Shown: piece by piece, positions 8,026-17,097 of the stretch
How positions within the stretch are numbered: the first letter of the stretch is position 1
Layout of the letters: each line of letters starts with the position of its first letter
NCBI RefSeq assembly: GCF_018986435.1
Contig: NZ_JAHMIN010000010.1
Coordinates: 1 to 64,000, forward strand
Direction: 5' to 3'
Origin: Hahella sp. HN01
GTDB taxonomy: Bacteria; Pseudomonadota; Gammaproteobacteria; Pseudomonadales; Oleiphilaceae
DNA: 64,000 bases
The notes under the pieces: model-generated
What the model was told of the DNA's origin: nothing
The model's input: the letters and a program-made list of their open reading frames with translations, nothing else
Databases searched by the model: none
Translations under genes and position numbers: made by a program

Positions 8026-8743
8026 TTGCTTGCTGTGAGTGTGGCGCTGACAACCTTTTCATCCGCCGTATCTTCAAGCGTCTTTTTTAGCTATGACTGG
8101 AGGCGTTCGCTGAGAGGCGAAACTTCCATCGTTACCCTCTTTAAGTTTGTTGGATAAATCTTTGGTCGGATAGATCGCAACTCGCCTCTCAATTGTTTCT
8201 TGCGCGGCATTCACCCTTAAACTTATTGACTCCAATCAATTTAAACCTGCGTCAACAGTATTCCATACCGATATTAATATAATGCGCGAGCATTAAAATG
8301 GCCTCGCCTTTTAGGGGATTGTAGCCATGAAAAGGTATTCATAAAAAATGGCTGTGATTTTTTGGAATGGAGTATTAAGTCCGTTGTATTGACTTAACTC
8401 AAAACAATGATGCTACAGCTCTTTTTTTGCACGAAGAAAATAGGCGGCTTTTAATTTTATTGATGTTTTTCAAGTAATTATGTGAATTTTTGATGGTGTG
8501 AGAGGCCGTGTTTCAAACGCTTGACCAAATGGACTAATCCTGATAGATTGCCGCCCGGCTAACCTAGCCGGTAAAAGGATATGGAACGATCCGCATATAA
8601 GGAGATACGTTGTTTGGTCTGGCATAGGCTTATATTTATAAGTTGATGTATATGCCTGATCCCCGCCTTTTATACATATAAAACAATGGCTACGCATAAT
8701 ATCTGAACAGTTAAACGGAAAGATATAAATACTGATTTATTTA
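8026..8743. other. Long AT-rich non-coding region upstream of the transglutaminase gene
   Basis: About 720 bp without a credible gene. A 75-codon minus-strand frame at 8470-8697 has no SD or recognisable motif and is not called. A 9-bp inverted repeat (8112-8120 with 8182-8190) could form a long hairpin. The last 500 bp are clearly AT-richer than the flanking genes. A long 5' leader or distant promoter for the secreted transglutaminase is possible. No riboswitch fold was recognised. Confidence 0.5.
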
Positions 8744-8766
8744 GGTTAAAAGGAGTTATAACCGTG
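8744..8766 (+). promoter_or_regulatory. Ribosome-binding site inside a small hairpin loop
   Basis: GGTTA (8744-8748) can pair with TAACC (8759-8763), placing the SD AAGGAG in the loop directly before the GTG start at 8764. The 5-bp stem is weak, so an effect on translation is conjecture, but the SD clearly selects the GTG start. Confidence 0.45.
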
Positions 8767-10608
8767 AACAAAAACACGCTTAAACGGGCTATTACATTTT
8801 CTGTCTCCACTCTGGCGCTGAGCGTCTCCGCCGTCACTTTGGCCGACGTTTCCGGCCAGGACGCACAGTACGTTCGCGACTATCTGGAGCGTTTCCACGC
8901 TAACCCTGCCGCAGTCATGGACGAAGTGCCTGTCAAAGAAGCCGCCAACGGCGATCTGGCTATGCCAGTATTCAGTGACGAAGCAATTCTCTCCGGCGAC
9001 TTCGTAGAAGATAAGGATGAACTGCGCAGAGATCTGTTGAATGGTTCCCGCAGCAACGGCTTCATGATGATGCGCTCTATGGAGCTCAGCAACGACAATG
9101 CTGCGCGCCTGGTGGACAACGGCGACCAACTGATTGGCAACGTTCACGAAATGGATACTGCGAATCTGACTAAAGCCTCCCTGGCCAGCCAGCCTTGGTC
9201 CGACGACTACTGGGGTCTTTACAAAGGAGCACTGGGCATTCGCTACGCCGATCCCAAGCTGAATGATTCCTGGCCCTCCAACTGGTACGACCACTGGATT
9301 TTCGCGACCAGCACTCACAAGCCGCAAGAATATATCGACGCAGGCGAAATCGATAACCTGTCTCCGTCTGAAAAGTACGACTTGCTGGTGGGCGACTCCA
9401 ACTTCACTCTGACTCAGAAAATGTGGGAGTCCGGTAAAGGCTACTGGGATCGTTACGGTTCCGTTGAAGCCTGGATGGGTCTGTGCCACGGTTGGGCCCC
9501 TGCCGCTTACATGCTGCCGCGTCCATCTAGCTCCATCACTGTTAAGTCGCCAGAAGGCAAGGACATCAAGTTCTTCCCATCCGACATCAAAGCATTGGGT
9601 ACATTGTTGTGGGCGGAAGCGTCCCCAGGCGTGCGCTTTATCGGCGGACGTTGTAACTCCAAAGATCCCGGCAAAGATGAAAACGGACGTATCCTGGATC
9701 AAGCCTGTTTCGACAGCAACCCAGGCAGCTGGCACAAAGCGGTGGTCAACCAGATCGGCGTAAGCAAGCGCAGCTTCGTTATCGACGCGACATTCGATTA
9801 TGAAGTATGGAACCAGCCAGTATTGAAGTACGAATACACTTACTTCAACCCGCAAACTGGCGCTTCCTACAACACAGCGCAAGAAGCGGTTATCGCCATG
9901 AGCGATTACACCCAGGACAAGTTCTCCAAGTATCGCGCTCAGGAAGCGAAGCAAGTCGTCGGCGTTCAGATGAAGCTGACTTACATTGTGGAAACCAGCC
10001 CGACTCACAGAGACAAAGACTATCCGTCATACGACCGTACTTACACCGTTCGTTACGTGTATGACCTGGAGCTGGATTCCAACGGCGACATCATTGGCGG
10101 CGAGTGGTACAACAACCGTCACCCTGACTTCCTGTGGACTCCTGGACCTGGCGCGCACGCTGTCTCTTACTACAACCCGACTGGTTCCACCAGCGAGACC
10201 AAGACAGAGCAAAAAGCGGGCGTAATCGAGCAGAACAAGTGGGCGTTCTACGGTCCGTTCACCACCACTGGCTCCTTCAAAGTCACCATGACTGGCGACA
10301 GCGATGCGGACCTGTACGTGAACAAAGGCGCCCAGCCAAGCGACACTACCTATCAGTGCCGTCCATATCAGGAAGGCTCTAACGAGGAGTGCTCTGCAAA
10401 CGAAGCGGGAACTTACTACGTTGGCGTTAAAGGCTACAACAACAGCTCCAACTACAACCTGAACATTCAATACACCCAAGGCGGCTCTGGCTGGGCGAAA
10501 GGACAACCTATTCCTTCCAGCTGGAAAACCAACGCGAAAAATGCGGCAGGTTACAGCCAGCCTCTGACCACTATCGTTGAGCAACTGTTCAACTGGTCTG
10601 CGGAGTAA
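8764..10608 (+). CDS. Secreted transglutaminase of the GP42/elicitor family with C-terminal PPC domain
   Basis: A 614-residue exported protein with a signal peptide (residues 1-27, cleavage near TLA-DV). Residues about 150-475 match the transglutaminase-elicitor family known from Phytophthora GP42 and marine Vibrio. The motif LCHGWAPAAYMLPRP supplies the probable nucleophile Cys241. His324 (GSWHKAV) and Asp341 or Asp345 (VIDATFDYEVW) would complete a papain-like triad. Directly after comes VWNQPV (348-353), the core of the Pep-13 elicitor epitope. Residues about 480-580 form a PPC (bacterial pre-peptidase C-terminal) domain with the DSDADLYVNKG motif, usually removed after secretion. The start is the GTG at 8764, selected by AAGGAG. 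It is monocistronic with a strong terminator. It likely crosslinks extracellular proteins; the natural substrate is unknown. Confidence 0.85.
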   Translation: MNKNTLKRAITFSVSTLALSVSAVTLADVSGQDAQYVRDYLERFHANPAAVMDEVPVKEAANGDLAMPVFSDEAILSGDFVEDKDELRRDLLNGSRSNGFMMMRSMELSNDNAARLVDNGDQLIGNVHEMDTANLTKASLASQPWSDDYWGLYKGALGIRYADPKLNDSWPSNWYDHWIFATSTHKPQEYIDAGEIDNLSPSEKYDLLVGDSNFTLTQKMWESGKGYWDRYGSVEAWMGLCHGWAPAAYMLPRPSSSITVKSPEGKDIKFFPSDIKALGTLLWAEASPGVRFIGGRCNSKDPGKDENGRILDQACFDSNPGSWHKAVVNQIGVSKRSFVIDATFDYEVWNQPVLKYEYTYFNPQTGASYNTAQEAVIAMSDYTQDKFSKYRAQEAKQVVGVQMKLTYIVETSPTHRDKDYPSYDRTYTVRYVYDLELDSNGDIIGGEWYNNRHPDFLWTPGPGAHAVSYYNPTGSTSETKTEQKAGVIEQNKWAFYGPFTTTGSFKVTMTGDSDADLYVNKGAQPSDTTYQCRPYQEGSNEECSANEAGTYYVGVKGYNNSSNYNLNIQYTQGGSGWAKGQPIPSSWKTNAKNAAGYSQPLTTIVEQLFNWSAE

Positions 10609-10677
10609 TTCGACGTACTCGCTACGTTATTCATGAATGCATGAGAGGGTCCGGTATTTAAGTCCGGGCTATTTTCC

Positions 10678-10705
10678 GGGGCGCAATTTTGCGCCCCTTT
10701 TTTTT
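10678..10705 (+). terminator. Intrinsic terminator of the transglutaminase gene
   Basis: GGGGCGCAATTTTGCGCCCC followed by eight T residues. A textbook intrinsic terminator 69 bp after the stop. Confidence 0.92.
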
Positions 10706-10924
10706 GTTCTTTTCACGGCGGTTTTGAGCTTTGATGACCGGCGCATTGCGGTTTCCATAAAGCTTGTCCATGTTTTGTGTTTTTGTTAGAAGTTCTAGGC
10801 AAAATTCGCTAGAGTGCTCTACTTTGGAGCAGCCCCTCTGATTAACGTCGCCCCCTGGCGGATGCCGGGTTCACGGCGACTTCAACATATCTGTGTTCAT
10901 TAATTAACTTCTTGTGTAATTCGC
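10706..10924. other. Promoter region of the macAB-like operon
   Basis: No gene is seen. An inverted repeat GTCGCC (10847-10852) / GGCGAC (10875-10880) and a CTAG-rich stretch around 10795-10812 are possible regulatory elements upstream of the export operon. No promoter could be assigned with confidence. Confidence 0.4.
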
Positions 10925-12103
10925 ATGGCAAAGAAATCGCGTCGTCCTGCTGTGGTGGGAGTGGTCATTTTTGTTGTTTTGGCCGCTGTCGGCTGGAACG
11001 CTCAGAGTTGGTTCGAGCCTGAGCCCGTTGAATACGTTACCGCCCCTGTGGAAAAGCGGGATATAGAGCAAACGGTGCTGGCCACCGGCGTCCTGGAAGG
11101 CGCCAAGCAAGTGGCGGTGGGCGCTCAGGTTACCGGGCAGTTGAAGTCCATGAACGTCTCTGTCGGCGATAGGGTGGCCAAAGGCCAACTGCTGGCGGAA
11201 ATCGATCCGGTGTTACAGCGCAATGAGTTGAGCCGCGCCATGGCGGAATTGAAAAACGCCAAGGCGTCGCGGCGGTCCCGTGAGGCCATGCTGCGTTACT
11301 ACGAGCTGGAGTTTAAACGCCAGCGTGAGATGAATGCGCAGGCGGCTGCGTCCGTGTCCGAGCTGGAAAACGCACGCGCCCAGCTGGAAAGCGCGAAGGC
11401 CGACATTGAAGCGCTGGAGGCCCAGATCAGTCAGGCGGAAATCCAGGTCGAAACCGCGAAGGCTAATCTCGGATTCACCAAGATCGTAGCGCCGATGGAC
11501 GGCGTGGTGATCGCCACTAAATTCGAACAGGGACAAACCCTGGTATCGACCCAGGAGGCGCCGACGCTGCTGATCCTCGCAAACCTGGACACGATGACGG
11601 TGAAGGCGCAAATATCCGAAGCGGACGTCACTAAAGTGAAGTCCGGCCAGGAGGCGAACTTCACGGTTCTGGGCGATCCGGATCGTCAATACAATGGTGT
11701 CCTGCGCACCATCAAGCTGGCCCCGGACAATATCTCCGACAACGGTTCCGTCAGCAACTCCACCACCGCCGTCTATTACAGCGGTGTGCTGGAAGCGCCG
11801 AATTCCGACTACTCCCTGCGAGTAGCCATGACGGCGCAAGTGTCCATCATTATTAATAGACAATCGCAAACGCTGAGCATTCCTATTTCGGCGTTAGATC
11901 CCGACCAGGAGATCAGCGGCGCAGAGCACAAAGTGCGTGTGCTGGTGAACGGCCAGCCGGAAGACCGAACCATTGAAACCGGCATCCGCGACAACGTTTA
12001 CGTGCAGGTGCTGTCCGGTTTGAATGATGGAGACAATGTGATCCTCGGCGACAGCCTGTCAGTTCCGGCAGACGGTGAAACCTCTGTTGTTATCGGAGGC
12101 TAG
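10925..12103 (+). CDS. macA: MacA-like periplasmic adaptor (HlyD/RND membrane fusion protein)
   Basis: A 392-residue membrane fusion protein that links an inner-membrane MacB pump to an outer-membrane channel. A single N-terminal membrane anchor covers about residues 10-28. Then follow a barrel-sandwich/lipoyl half (VAVGAQVTGQLKSMNVSVGDRV), a long alpha-hairpin coiled coil at about 95-180 rich in heptads (SELENARAQLESAKADIEA), the second lipoyl half (IVAPMDGVVIATKFEQGQT) and beta-barrel/membrane-proximal domains. Length and order fit MacA rather than the longer RND adaptors. It is the first gene of a three-gene operon; the macB-like gene starts 8 bp later. Macrolides, peptides or siderophores are known cargoes in the family; the cargo here is unknown. 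Confidence 0.88.
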   Translation: MAKKSRRPAVVGVVIFVVLAAVGWNAQSWFEPEPVEYVTAPVEKRDIEQTVLATGVLEGAKQVAVGAQVTGQLKSMNVSVGDRVAKGQLLAEIDPVLQRNELSRAMAELKNAKASRRSREAMLRYYELEFKRQREMNAQAAASVSELENARAQLESAKADIEALEAQISQAEIQVETAKANLGFTKIVAPMDGVVIATKFEQGQTLVSTQEAPTLLILANLDTMTVKAQISEADVTKVKSGQEANFTVLGDPDRQYNGVLRTIKLAPDNISDNGSVSNSTTAVYYSGVLEAPNSDYSLRVAMTAQVSIIINRQSQTLSIPISALDPDQEISGAEHKVRVLVNGQPEDRTIETGIRDNVYVQVLSGLNDGDNVILGDSLSVPADGETSVVIGG

Positions 12104-12111
12104 CTCGCTGT

Positions 12112-14076
12112 ATGAAGGAGCCTTTGATTGAAATAAGCGCCCTGAACAGGATTTTCCAGGCAGGGGAGCAGCAGGTCGCCGTGCTGAAAGACGTGGACCT
12201 GAAGATTTATCCGGGTGAAATAGTCGCCATAATGGGGACATCGGGGTCGGGAAAATCGACCTTGATGAATATTCTGGGATGCCTGGACCGCCCGAGCAGC
12301 GGCAGTTATAAAATCAGCGGGAGGGAAACCAGGGAGCTGGATGACGATGAGCTCGCCGCCCTGCGCCGCAATCACTTCGGTTTTATCTTTCAGCGCTATC
12401 ATCTGCTGTCGCACCTGGATGCGTTAGGCAATGCGGAGTTGGCGGCGGTGTACGCCGGCGTCTCCAAAAGTTCACGTCGGGAGCGGGCGCGCATGTTGCT
12501 GTCGCGCCTGGGGTTGGAGGAGCGTTGTGAGCACAAGCCCAGCCAGCTTTCCGGTGGTCAGCAGCAGCGGGTGAGCATCGCCAGAGCCCTGATGAACGGC
12601 GGCGAAGTCATTCTGGCGGATGAGCCTACTGGCGCGCTGGATACGCGCAGCGGCCAGGAAGTCATGACAGTGTTGCGAGAGCTGCATCAGCAGGGGCACA
12701 CCGTCATTATCGTGACCCATGATCCGCAAGTGGCGGCGAAAGCAGAACGAATCATTGAGATTCAGGACGGCGAAATTATTGCTGACCGGGTGAATCCCGT
12801 TTCGGAATCGGAGGCGTCCGCGTCGTCGGCGACCGACGCTACTTCGGCGACAGGCCGCAAAGAGGCGCGAGGCGCCTGGCTGGGGCGTTTCACTGAAGCG
12901 TTTAAAATGGCCTGGATCGCCATGACCTCTCACAGGCTACGAACGCTGTTGACCATGCTCGGCATTATTATCGGCATCACCGCCGTGGTGAGTATTGTCG
13001 CCATCGGCGAAGGGGCCAAGCAGAAAGTCATCAGCGACATCAATTCCATTGGCGTCAACACCATCGAGATTTTTCCCGGTAAGGATTGGGGGGATGAGCG
13101 AGCCGCCGCCATTGATACCTTGGTGGCCGCCGATGTGGAGGCGTTACAGGCGCAGCCCTTTGTCGACAGCGTGACGCCCAGTATCGTCAACAGCCAGCAA
13201 CTGCGCTACCGCAATGTCGCCGCCAATGTGAACGTGAATGCAGTTGGCGAACAGTACTTCCGCGTGAAAGGACTGGTTGTTGCGGAAGGCCGGCCGCTGT
13301 TGCGGGAAGATATTCGCACACAGGCGCAGGTGGTGGTGATCGACAATAATACCCGCAAGAAGCTGTTCGCGGGTGGCGATGACCCTATTGGCAAAGTGAT
13401 TTTGATTGGCGCTTCGCCCTGGACTGTGATCGGTGTGGCGGAGGACAAAAACGATATGTTCGGAGGCGGCGGCAATCTGTCAGTGTGGATGCCCTACAGT
13501 TCCGCGACGACTCGTCTGATTGGCAGGCAGAATTTCAGTTCCATTATTGTTCGCACGCCGGACGGGATTTCCAGCGCCGTGGCGGAGCAAGGCATCATTC
13601 GTTTGCTGACCCTGCGTCATGGCGTGAAGGACTTTTTCACGTTCAGCACCGACAGTATTTTGAAGGCGGTCGAGAAAACCACCACCACTTTGACCCTGTT
13701 GGTGTCCTCCATCGCCGTCATTTCTTTGATCGTCGGCGGCATAGGCGTCATGAATATCATGCTGGTGTCAGTCACTGAACGTACTCGTGAGATTGGCATC
13801 CGCATGGCGGTCGGCGCCCGGCAGAGCGATATATTGCAACAGTTCCTCATTGAAGCCGTGATGGTGTGTCTGATCGGCGGCGGCATCGGTATTTTGCTGT
13901 CTTTCGGCGTGGGCGGTCTGTTCTCGTTGCTGGTGCAGGATATGCAGATGTCATTTTCCGTCACTGCGATCGTCTCTGCGGTGGTTTGCTCCTCCCTGAT
14001 CGGCGTGCTTTTCGGCTTTTTGCCTGCGCGAAATGCGGCGCGGCTGGACCCGATTGAAGCCTTGGCGCGGGAGTGA
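12112..14076 (+). CDS. macB: MacB-like ABC export ATPase/permease
   Basis: A 654-residue fusion of an N-terminal ATPase and a C-terminal MacB/FtsX permease. The ATPase has Walker A GTSGSGKST (residues 42-50), signature LSGGQQQR, Walker B VILADEPTGALD and the switch histidine in VTHD. After a Ser/Ala-rich linker (about 228-250) come TM1 (RLRTLLTMLGIIIGITAVVS), a large periplasmic domain, and three C-terminal helices with the family motif ERTREIGIRMAVGAR. It works as a dimer that drives periplasmic substrates through the outer-membrane channel by mechanotransmission. It is flanked by its adaptor (8 bp upstream) and channel gene (directly downstream), so the tripartite set is complete. Confidence 0.92.
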   Translation: MKEPLIEISALNRIFQAGEQQVAVLKDVDLKIYPGEIVAIMGTSGSGKSTLMNILGCLDRPSSGSYKISGRETRELDDDELAALRRNHFGFIFQRYHLLSHLDALGNAELAAVYAGVSKSSRRERARMLLSRLGLEERCEHKPSQLSGGQQQRVSIARALMNGGEVILADEPTGALDTRSGQEVMTVLRELHQQGHTVIIVTHDPQVAAKAERIIEIQDGEIIADRVNPVSESEASASSATDATSATGRKEARGAWLGRFTEAFKMAWIAMTSHRLRTLLTMLGIIIGITAVVSIVAIGEGAKQKVISDINSIGVNTIEIFPGKDWGDERAAAIDTLVAADVEALQAQPFVDSVTPSIVNSQQLRYRNVAANVNVNAVGEQYFRVKGLVVAEGRPLLREDIRTQAQVVVIDNNTRKKLFAGGDDPIGKVILIGASPWTVIGVAEDKNDMFGGGGNLSVWMPYSSATTRLIGRQNFSSIIVRTPDGISSAVAEQGIIRLLTLRHGVKDFFTFSTDSILKAVEKTTTTLTLLVSSIAVISLIVGGIGVMNIMLVSVTERTREIGIRMAVGARQSDILQQFLIEAVMVCLIGGGIGILLSFGVGGLFSLLVQDMQMSFSVTAIVSAVVCSSLIGVLFGFLPARNAARLDPIEALARE

Positions 14077-14079
14077 TTG

Positions 14080-15516
14080 ATGTACGGTAATCGCATGAAG
14101 TTTGGAGTAAAGCGAGTGAGTTCCATAAACGCGGGCGGGAAAAAACACATAGCTCTTTTGTTGCTGTCCTCCATGCTGTTGACGGGGTGTGAAGGCTTGG
14201 CGCGCTCGCAATATACGCGGCCGCAATTGGAGCTGCCCGCCTCCTGGAGCTATGCGCCAGTGAATGGAGAGCAGACGTTGGCGTCCGAGCAATGGTGGCG
14301 GGCGTTTCAGGATCAGGAATTGAATGGCTTGATCGAACGGGCGCTGCAGAGTAACAGCGACATGGCGTTGGCGGCGTTGAAAGTGCGTCAGGCCCGACTG
14401 CGCGCAGGCATCGCAGACGGCAATCTGACGCCGGATGTCACCGCGCAGTTCAGCGCTTCCCGGGAGCGCAATATTGACGCTCATACCAGCAGTAAATCCG
14501 TTGGCGCTTCTCTTGGATTGAGCTATGAGATTGATCTGTGGGGGAAGCTGTCCAGCGCTCGCGACACAGCTCATTGGGAAGCGATGGCGACCGAGCAGGA
14601 CAGGGCGGGCGCCGCGTTGGCGTTGATCGGGACCACTGCGAATCTGTATTGGCGTCTGGCCTATCTGAATGAATCTATCGCCGCGAGCGAGGCGTCGCTG
14701 GCATACACGGCCAAAGCGTTGGAACTGGCTCAAGTGAAACATCGTAGCGGCGCGGTCTCCAATCTGGACTTGATTCAGGCTGAGCAGAATCTGGCGAGTC
14801 AGCGCGCTTCGTTGACCACACTGCTGCAGGACAAAGTGGAAGCGCAAAACGCCCTGGCGATTCTGTTTGATCAGGCGCCGGAAAACACCACGCCTGACCC
14901 CAAAACTCTGCCTGCAATGGCGATGCCCACTTTGCCTTTGGCTACCCCTGCTGCATTGCTGGCGCGAAGGCCGGACATGCAGGCGGCGGAGATGCGTTTG
15001 CGCAGCGCTCTGGCTGATACGGACCATAGTCGCACCAGTTATTACCCCAGCTTCAGCCTGACCGGATCGCTGGCGACAGGCGGTTCGGAACTGGCGGATA
15101 TCTTGCGCAATCCCGTTGCATCCTTGGGGGCGGGACTCAGTCTGCCATTCCTGCAGTGGCGGCAGACGCAATTGAATATTCAGGTCTCCGAAGCCGCCTA
15201 TGAGCAGGCGGTGATTGAGTTCAGGCAGAAACTCTATTCGTCGTTGGCGGAGGTGGAAAATAAACTTTCCGCCAGAACACAATTGATGGCCCAGGAAGAC
15301 GCATTGCGCACTTCGTTCAAGCTGGCTTCTGAAGCCGAGCGTCTGGCGGAGGTCCGTTATCGCTCCGGCGCCACAGGCGTGCAAGCCTGGCTGGACCAGC
15401 AGGAAACACGGCGCTCTGCGCAATTGCAGCTTACTGCGAACCGTCTGGCGCAATTGCAGAATATGATGGCGTTGTATCAGGCGCTGGGCGGTGGGTTCGC
15501 AGAGAAACTCGATTAA
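14080..15516 (+). CDS. TolC-like outer-membrane efflux lipoprotein (NodT family)
   Basis: An outer-membrane channel protein of about 478 residues with a lipobox LLTGC (Cys38 counting from the TTG at 14077), so it is acylated. It carries two outer-membrane-efflux repeats: the first with NSDMALAALKVRQARLRAG near residues 95-115, the second after about 270 (ARRPDMQAAEMRLRSA). This is the usual NodT/OprM pattern. The start is uncertain: ATG 14080 abuts the macB stop, while GTG 14116 has a GGAG 8 bases upstream and would give a shorter signal peptide. It completes the tripartite pump with the two genes before it. Its 3' end overlaps the convergent wax synthase gene by 4 bp. Confidence 0.88.
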   Translation: MYGNRMKFGVKRVSSINAGGKKHIALLLLSSMLLTGCEGLARSQYTRPQLELPASWSYAPVNGEQTLASEQWWRAFQDQELNGLIERALQSNSDMALAALKVRQARLRAGIADGNLTPDVTAQFSASRERNIDAHTSSKSVGASLGLSYEIDLWGKLSSARDTAHWEAMATEQDRAGAALALIGTTANLYWRLAYLNESIAASEASLAYTAKALELAQVKHRSGAVSNLDLIQAEQNLASQRASLTTLLQDKVEAQNALAILFDQAPENTTPDPKTLPAMAMPTLPLATPAALLARRPDMQAAEMRLRSALADTDHSRTSYYPSFSLTGSLATGGSELADILRNPVASLGAGLSLPFLQWRQTQLNIQVSEAAYEQAVIEFRQKLYSSLAEVENKLSARTQLMAQEDALRTSFKLASEAERLAEVRYRSGATGVQAWLDQQETRRSAQLQLTANRLAQLQNMMALYQALGGGFAEKLD

Positions 15517-16898
15517 CTGGCGGAGCGGGTTTTGGTCAGTGCTCGCAGTTCTGCAAATGCGTCGACAAAGTAGCCGGCCAGCTTGTCTGGATCGGGTATC
15601 AGCCCCTGATCTACCGCGACGCCGAACTGAATTGCTCCATCATAGCTGATAATGCTGAGGCTGATGCCGACCTCTCCAGATTGCGGCGCCCAAATCATGG
15701 GCGTCAGTAATTTACTGCCCGCCAGATATAGCGCTTGTTTGGGGCCAGGCACATTGGTGATCACTACAGACGCTTTTCTGCTTAGCATCTCCAATGCCGT
15801 TTGCTCCAGAAAGTCCGGGCCTTTGCCAAGCAACCCCAGTAATCCGTAAAACGCTTTCGCCTGTTGAGAATGCTTAAGCGCCAGCATATCGCGGCGCACT
15901 GCTTCAAAACGTTCCGCCACGTCATGAACGCCGATCGGCAATGGCGCAATCACCAGGCCGAACTGGTTGCCCAGAGCGTCGGCCGGCTCTTCCGATGGGC
16001 GCAGGTTGAAAGGCACGGCGGCGTGAATTGTTTCCACATCCAGCTCAATGCAGCGTTCCACCAGATAACGCCGCAAAGCGCCGGTAGCCGCGCACAACAA
16101 CACATCATTGATGGTCGCTTTCAGAGCCTGCGCAGTCTGCTTTACTTGTGGGAAGTTTAATGGCTGCGCCCATGCGAGGCGCTTTCTCCCGCTTAGATCG
16201 CCTTTAAAACAGGTGGCTGGATCGGCCGGCAGCGCGGCGACGCGGGCGACCTCCGACCCCATTGCGACGCCTTGGCGCGCTATGGCCAGGAGTTGCTCTG
16301 GATGGCGCGCCAGAGACTTGCCTTCTTCTATTATTTCCTGCCCGATATGCATGGCGTTATGCAGGGCCTTGGCGGCGACGCCACTCCAAGAGGCGGGTTT
16401 TGATATCGGGTTAACCTGTTGAGGCGCTGAGCAGCCGTCTTTTTGATTCGCTAAGGACAGCAGGACCCGGGTCAACGCAATGCCGTCCGCGATACAGTGA
16501 TGAACTCGAATAATCATCGCGGAGCCGCTCTGGTAACGGTCGACCAAATGTACTTGCCAGAGCGGTTTGCTGAAATCCAGCGGCGTGCTGCTGATATCGC
16601 TGGCCAGATCTTGCAGATCCTGCTGGTTCCCCGCGCCGGGTAGTCCAACTAAATGCACATGATTGTCGATATTAAAGTTGGCGTCGTCGCGCCAGAAGCA
16701 GCCATGTTCGGTTTTATGCACTGTCTGTCGGAAGCGGGGCAGGGGCAGTAAACGCTGGGTGAATAATTGTTTGAGTTCGCTGGCATGGACGGGGTTTTCC
16801 ATGACCAGCACGATGCAGATCATCATCAGGTTGGCGGGACGCTCCATGCGCAACCAGGCGGTGTCTACCGCCGACATCGGCTCTCCATGTGATTTCAT
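15513..16898 (-). CDS. Wax ester synthase / diacylglycerol acyltransferase (WS/DGAT)
   Basis: A 461-residue bifunctional acyltransferase that makes wax esters or triacylglycerol from acyl-CoA and fatty alcohol or diacylglycerol. The catalytic motif HHxxxDG is present as HHCIADG at residues 133-139. The family's second conserved block appears as NDVLLCAATGALRRYL, and the C-terminal VTNVPGP motif is also seen. Length is normal for the family. The protein is cytoplasmic or membrane-associated at lipid inclusions, typical of marine hydrocarbon- and lipid-storing gammaproteobacteria. It stands alone and is convergent with the export operon, sharing 4 bp of stop-codon overlap. Confidence 0.92.
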   Translation of the reverse strand: MKSHGEPMSAVDTAWLRMERPANLMMICIVLVMENPVHASELKQLFTQRLLPLPRFRQTVHKTEHGCFWRDDANFNIDNHVHLVGLPGAGNQQDLQDLASDISSTPLDFSKPLWQVHLVDRYQSGSAMIIRVHHCIADGIALTRVLLSLANQKDGCSAPQQVNPISKPASWSGVAAKALHNAMHIGQEIIEEGKSLARHPEQLLAIARQGVAMGSEVARVAALPADPATCFKGDLSGRKRLAWAQPLNFPQVKQTAQALKATINDVLLCAATGALRRYLVERCIELDVETIHAAVPFNLRPSEEPADALGNQFGLVIAPLPIGVHDVAERFEAVRRDMLALKHSQQAKAFYGLLGLLGKGPDFLEQTALEMLSRKASVVITNVPGPKQALYLAGSKLLTPMIWAPQSGEVGISLSIISYDGAIQFGVAVDQGLIPDPDKLAGYFVDAFAELRALTKTRSAS

Positions 16899-17063
16899 AG
16901 CCGCCTCGTCAAAGCTGTCCGTGACTAAATAAGGTTAGATTCGGCGTTATGCGTTGTCGACGGAATACGGTCGTGCGCAAACGCTTGCTTTGACGGGTAA
17001 GTATGGTAGGGGAGTGGCGTTAGCTCAACCCGATACGGCAATGAAGTGTGAGAAAGGAGAGAA

Positions 17064-17092
17064 TCAGGATAAGAACGTCTTTCCTATCCTGA
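17064..17092 (-). terminator. Hairpin after smpB
   Basis: TCAGGATA (17064-17071) pairs with TATCCTGA (17085-17092), 5 bp beyond the smpB stop. A pyrimidine-rich stretch with few T runs follows on the minus strand, so this is a plausible but weak terminator. Confidence 0.45.
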
Positions 17093-17097
17093 CTGGG

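Noticed and set aside
8470-8697. A 75-codon minus-strand frame in the intergenic region
   Set aside because: No ribosome-binding site, no motif, AT-rich random-looking sequence.
8026-8743. c-di-GMP or other known riboswitch
   Set aside because: No conserved core sequence of a known class was recognised by eye; a covariance search would be needed.
8746-10008. A 420-codon open frame on the minus strand
   Set aside because: It lies entirely opposite the transglutaminase gene, which has a signal peptide, SD, motifs and terminator. The antisense frame has none.
13951-15453. A 500-codon open frame on the minus strand
   Set aside because: Opposite the macB-like and channel genes; its Gln/Arg-rich composition is a codon-bias shadow.
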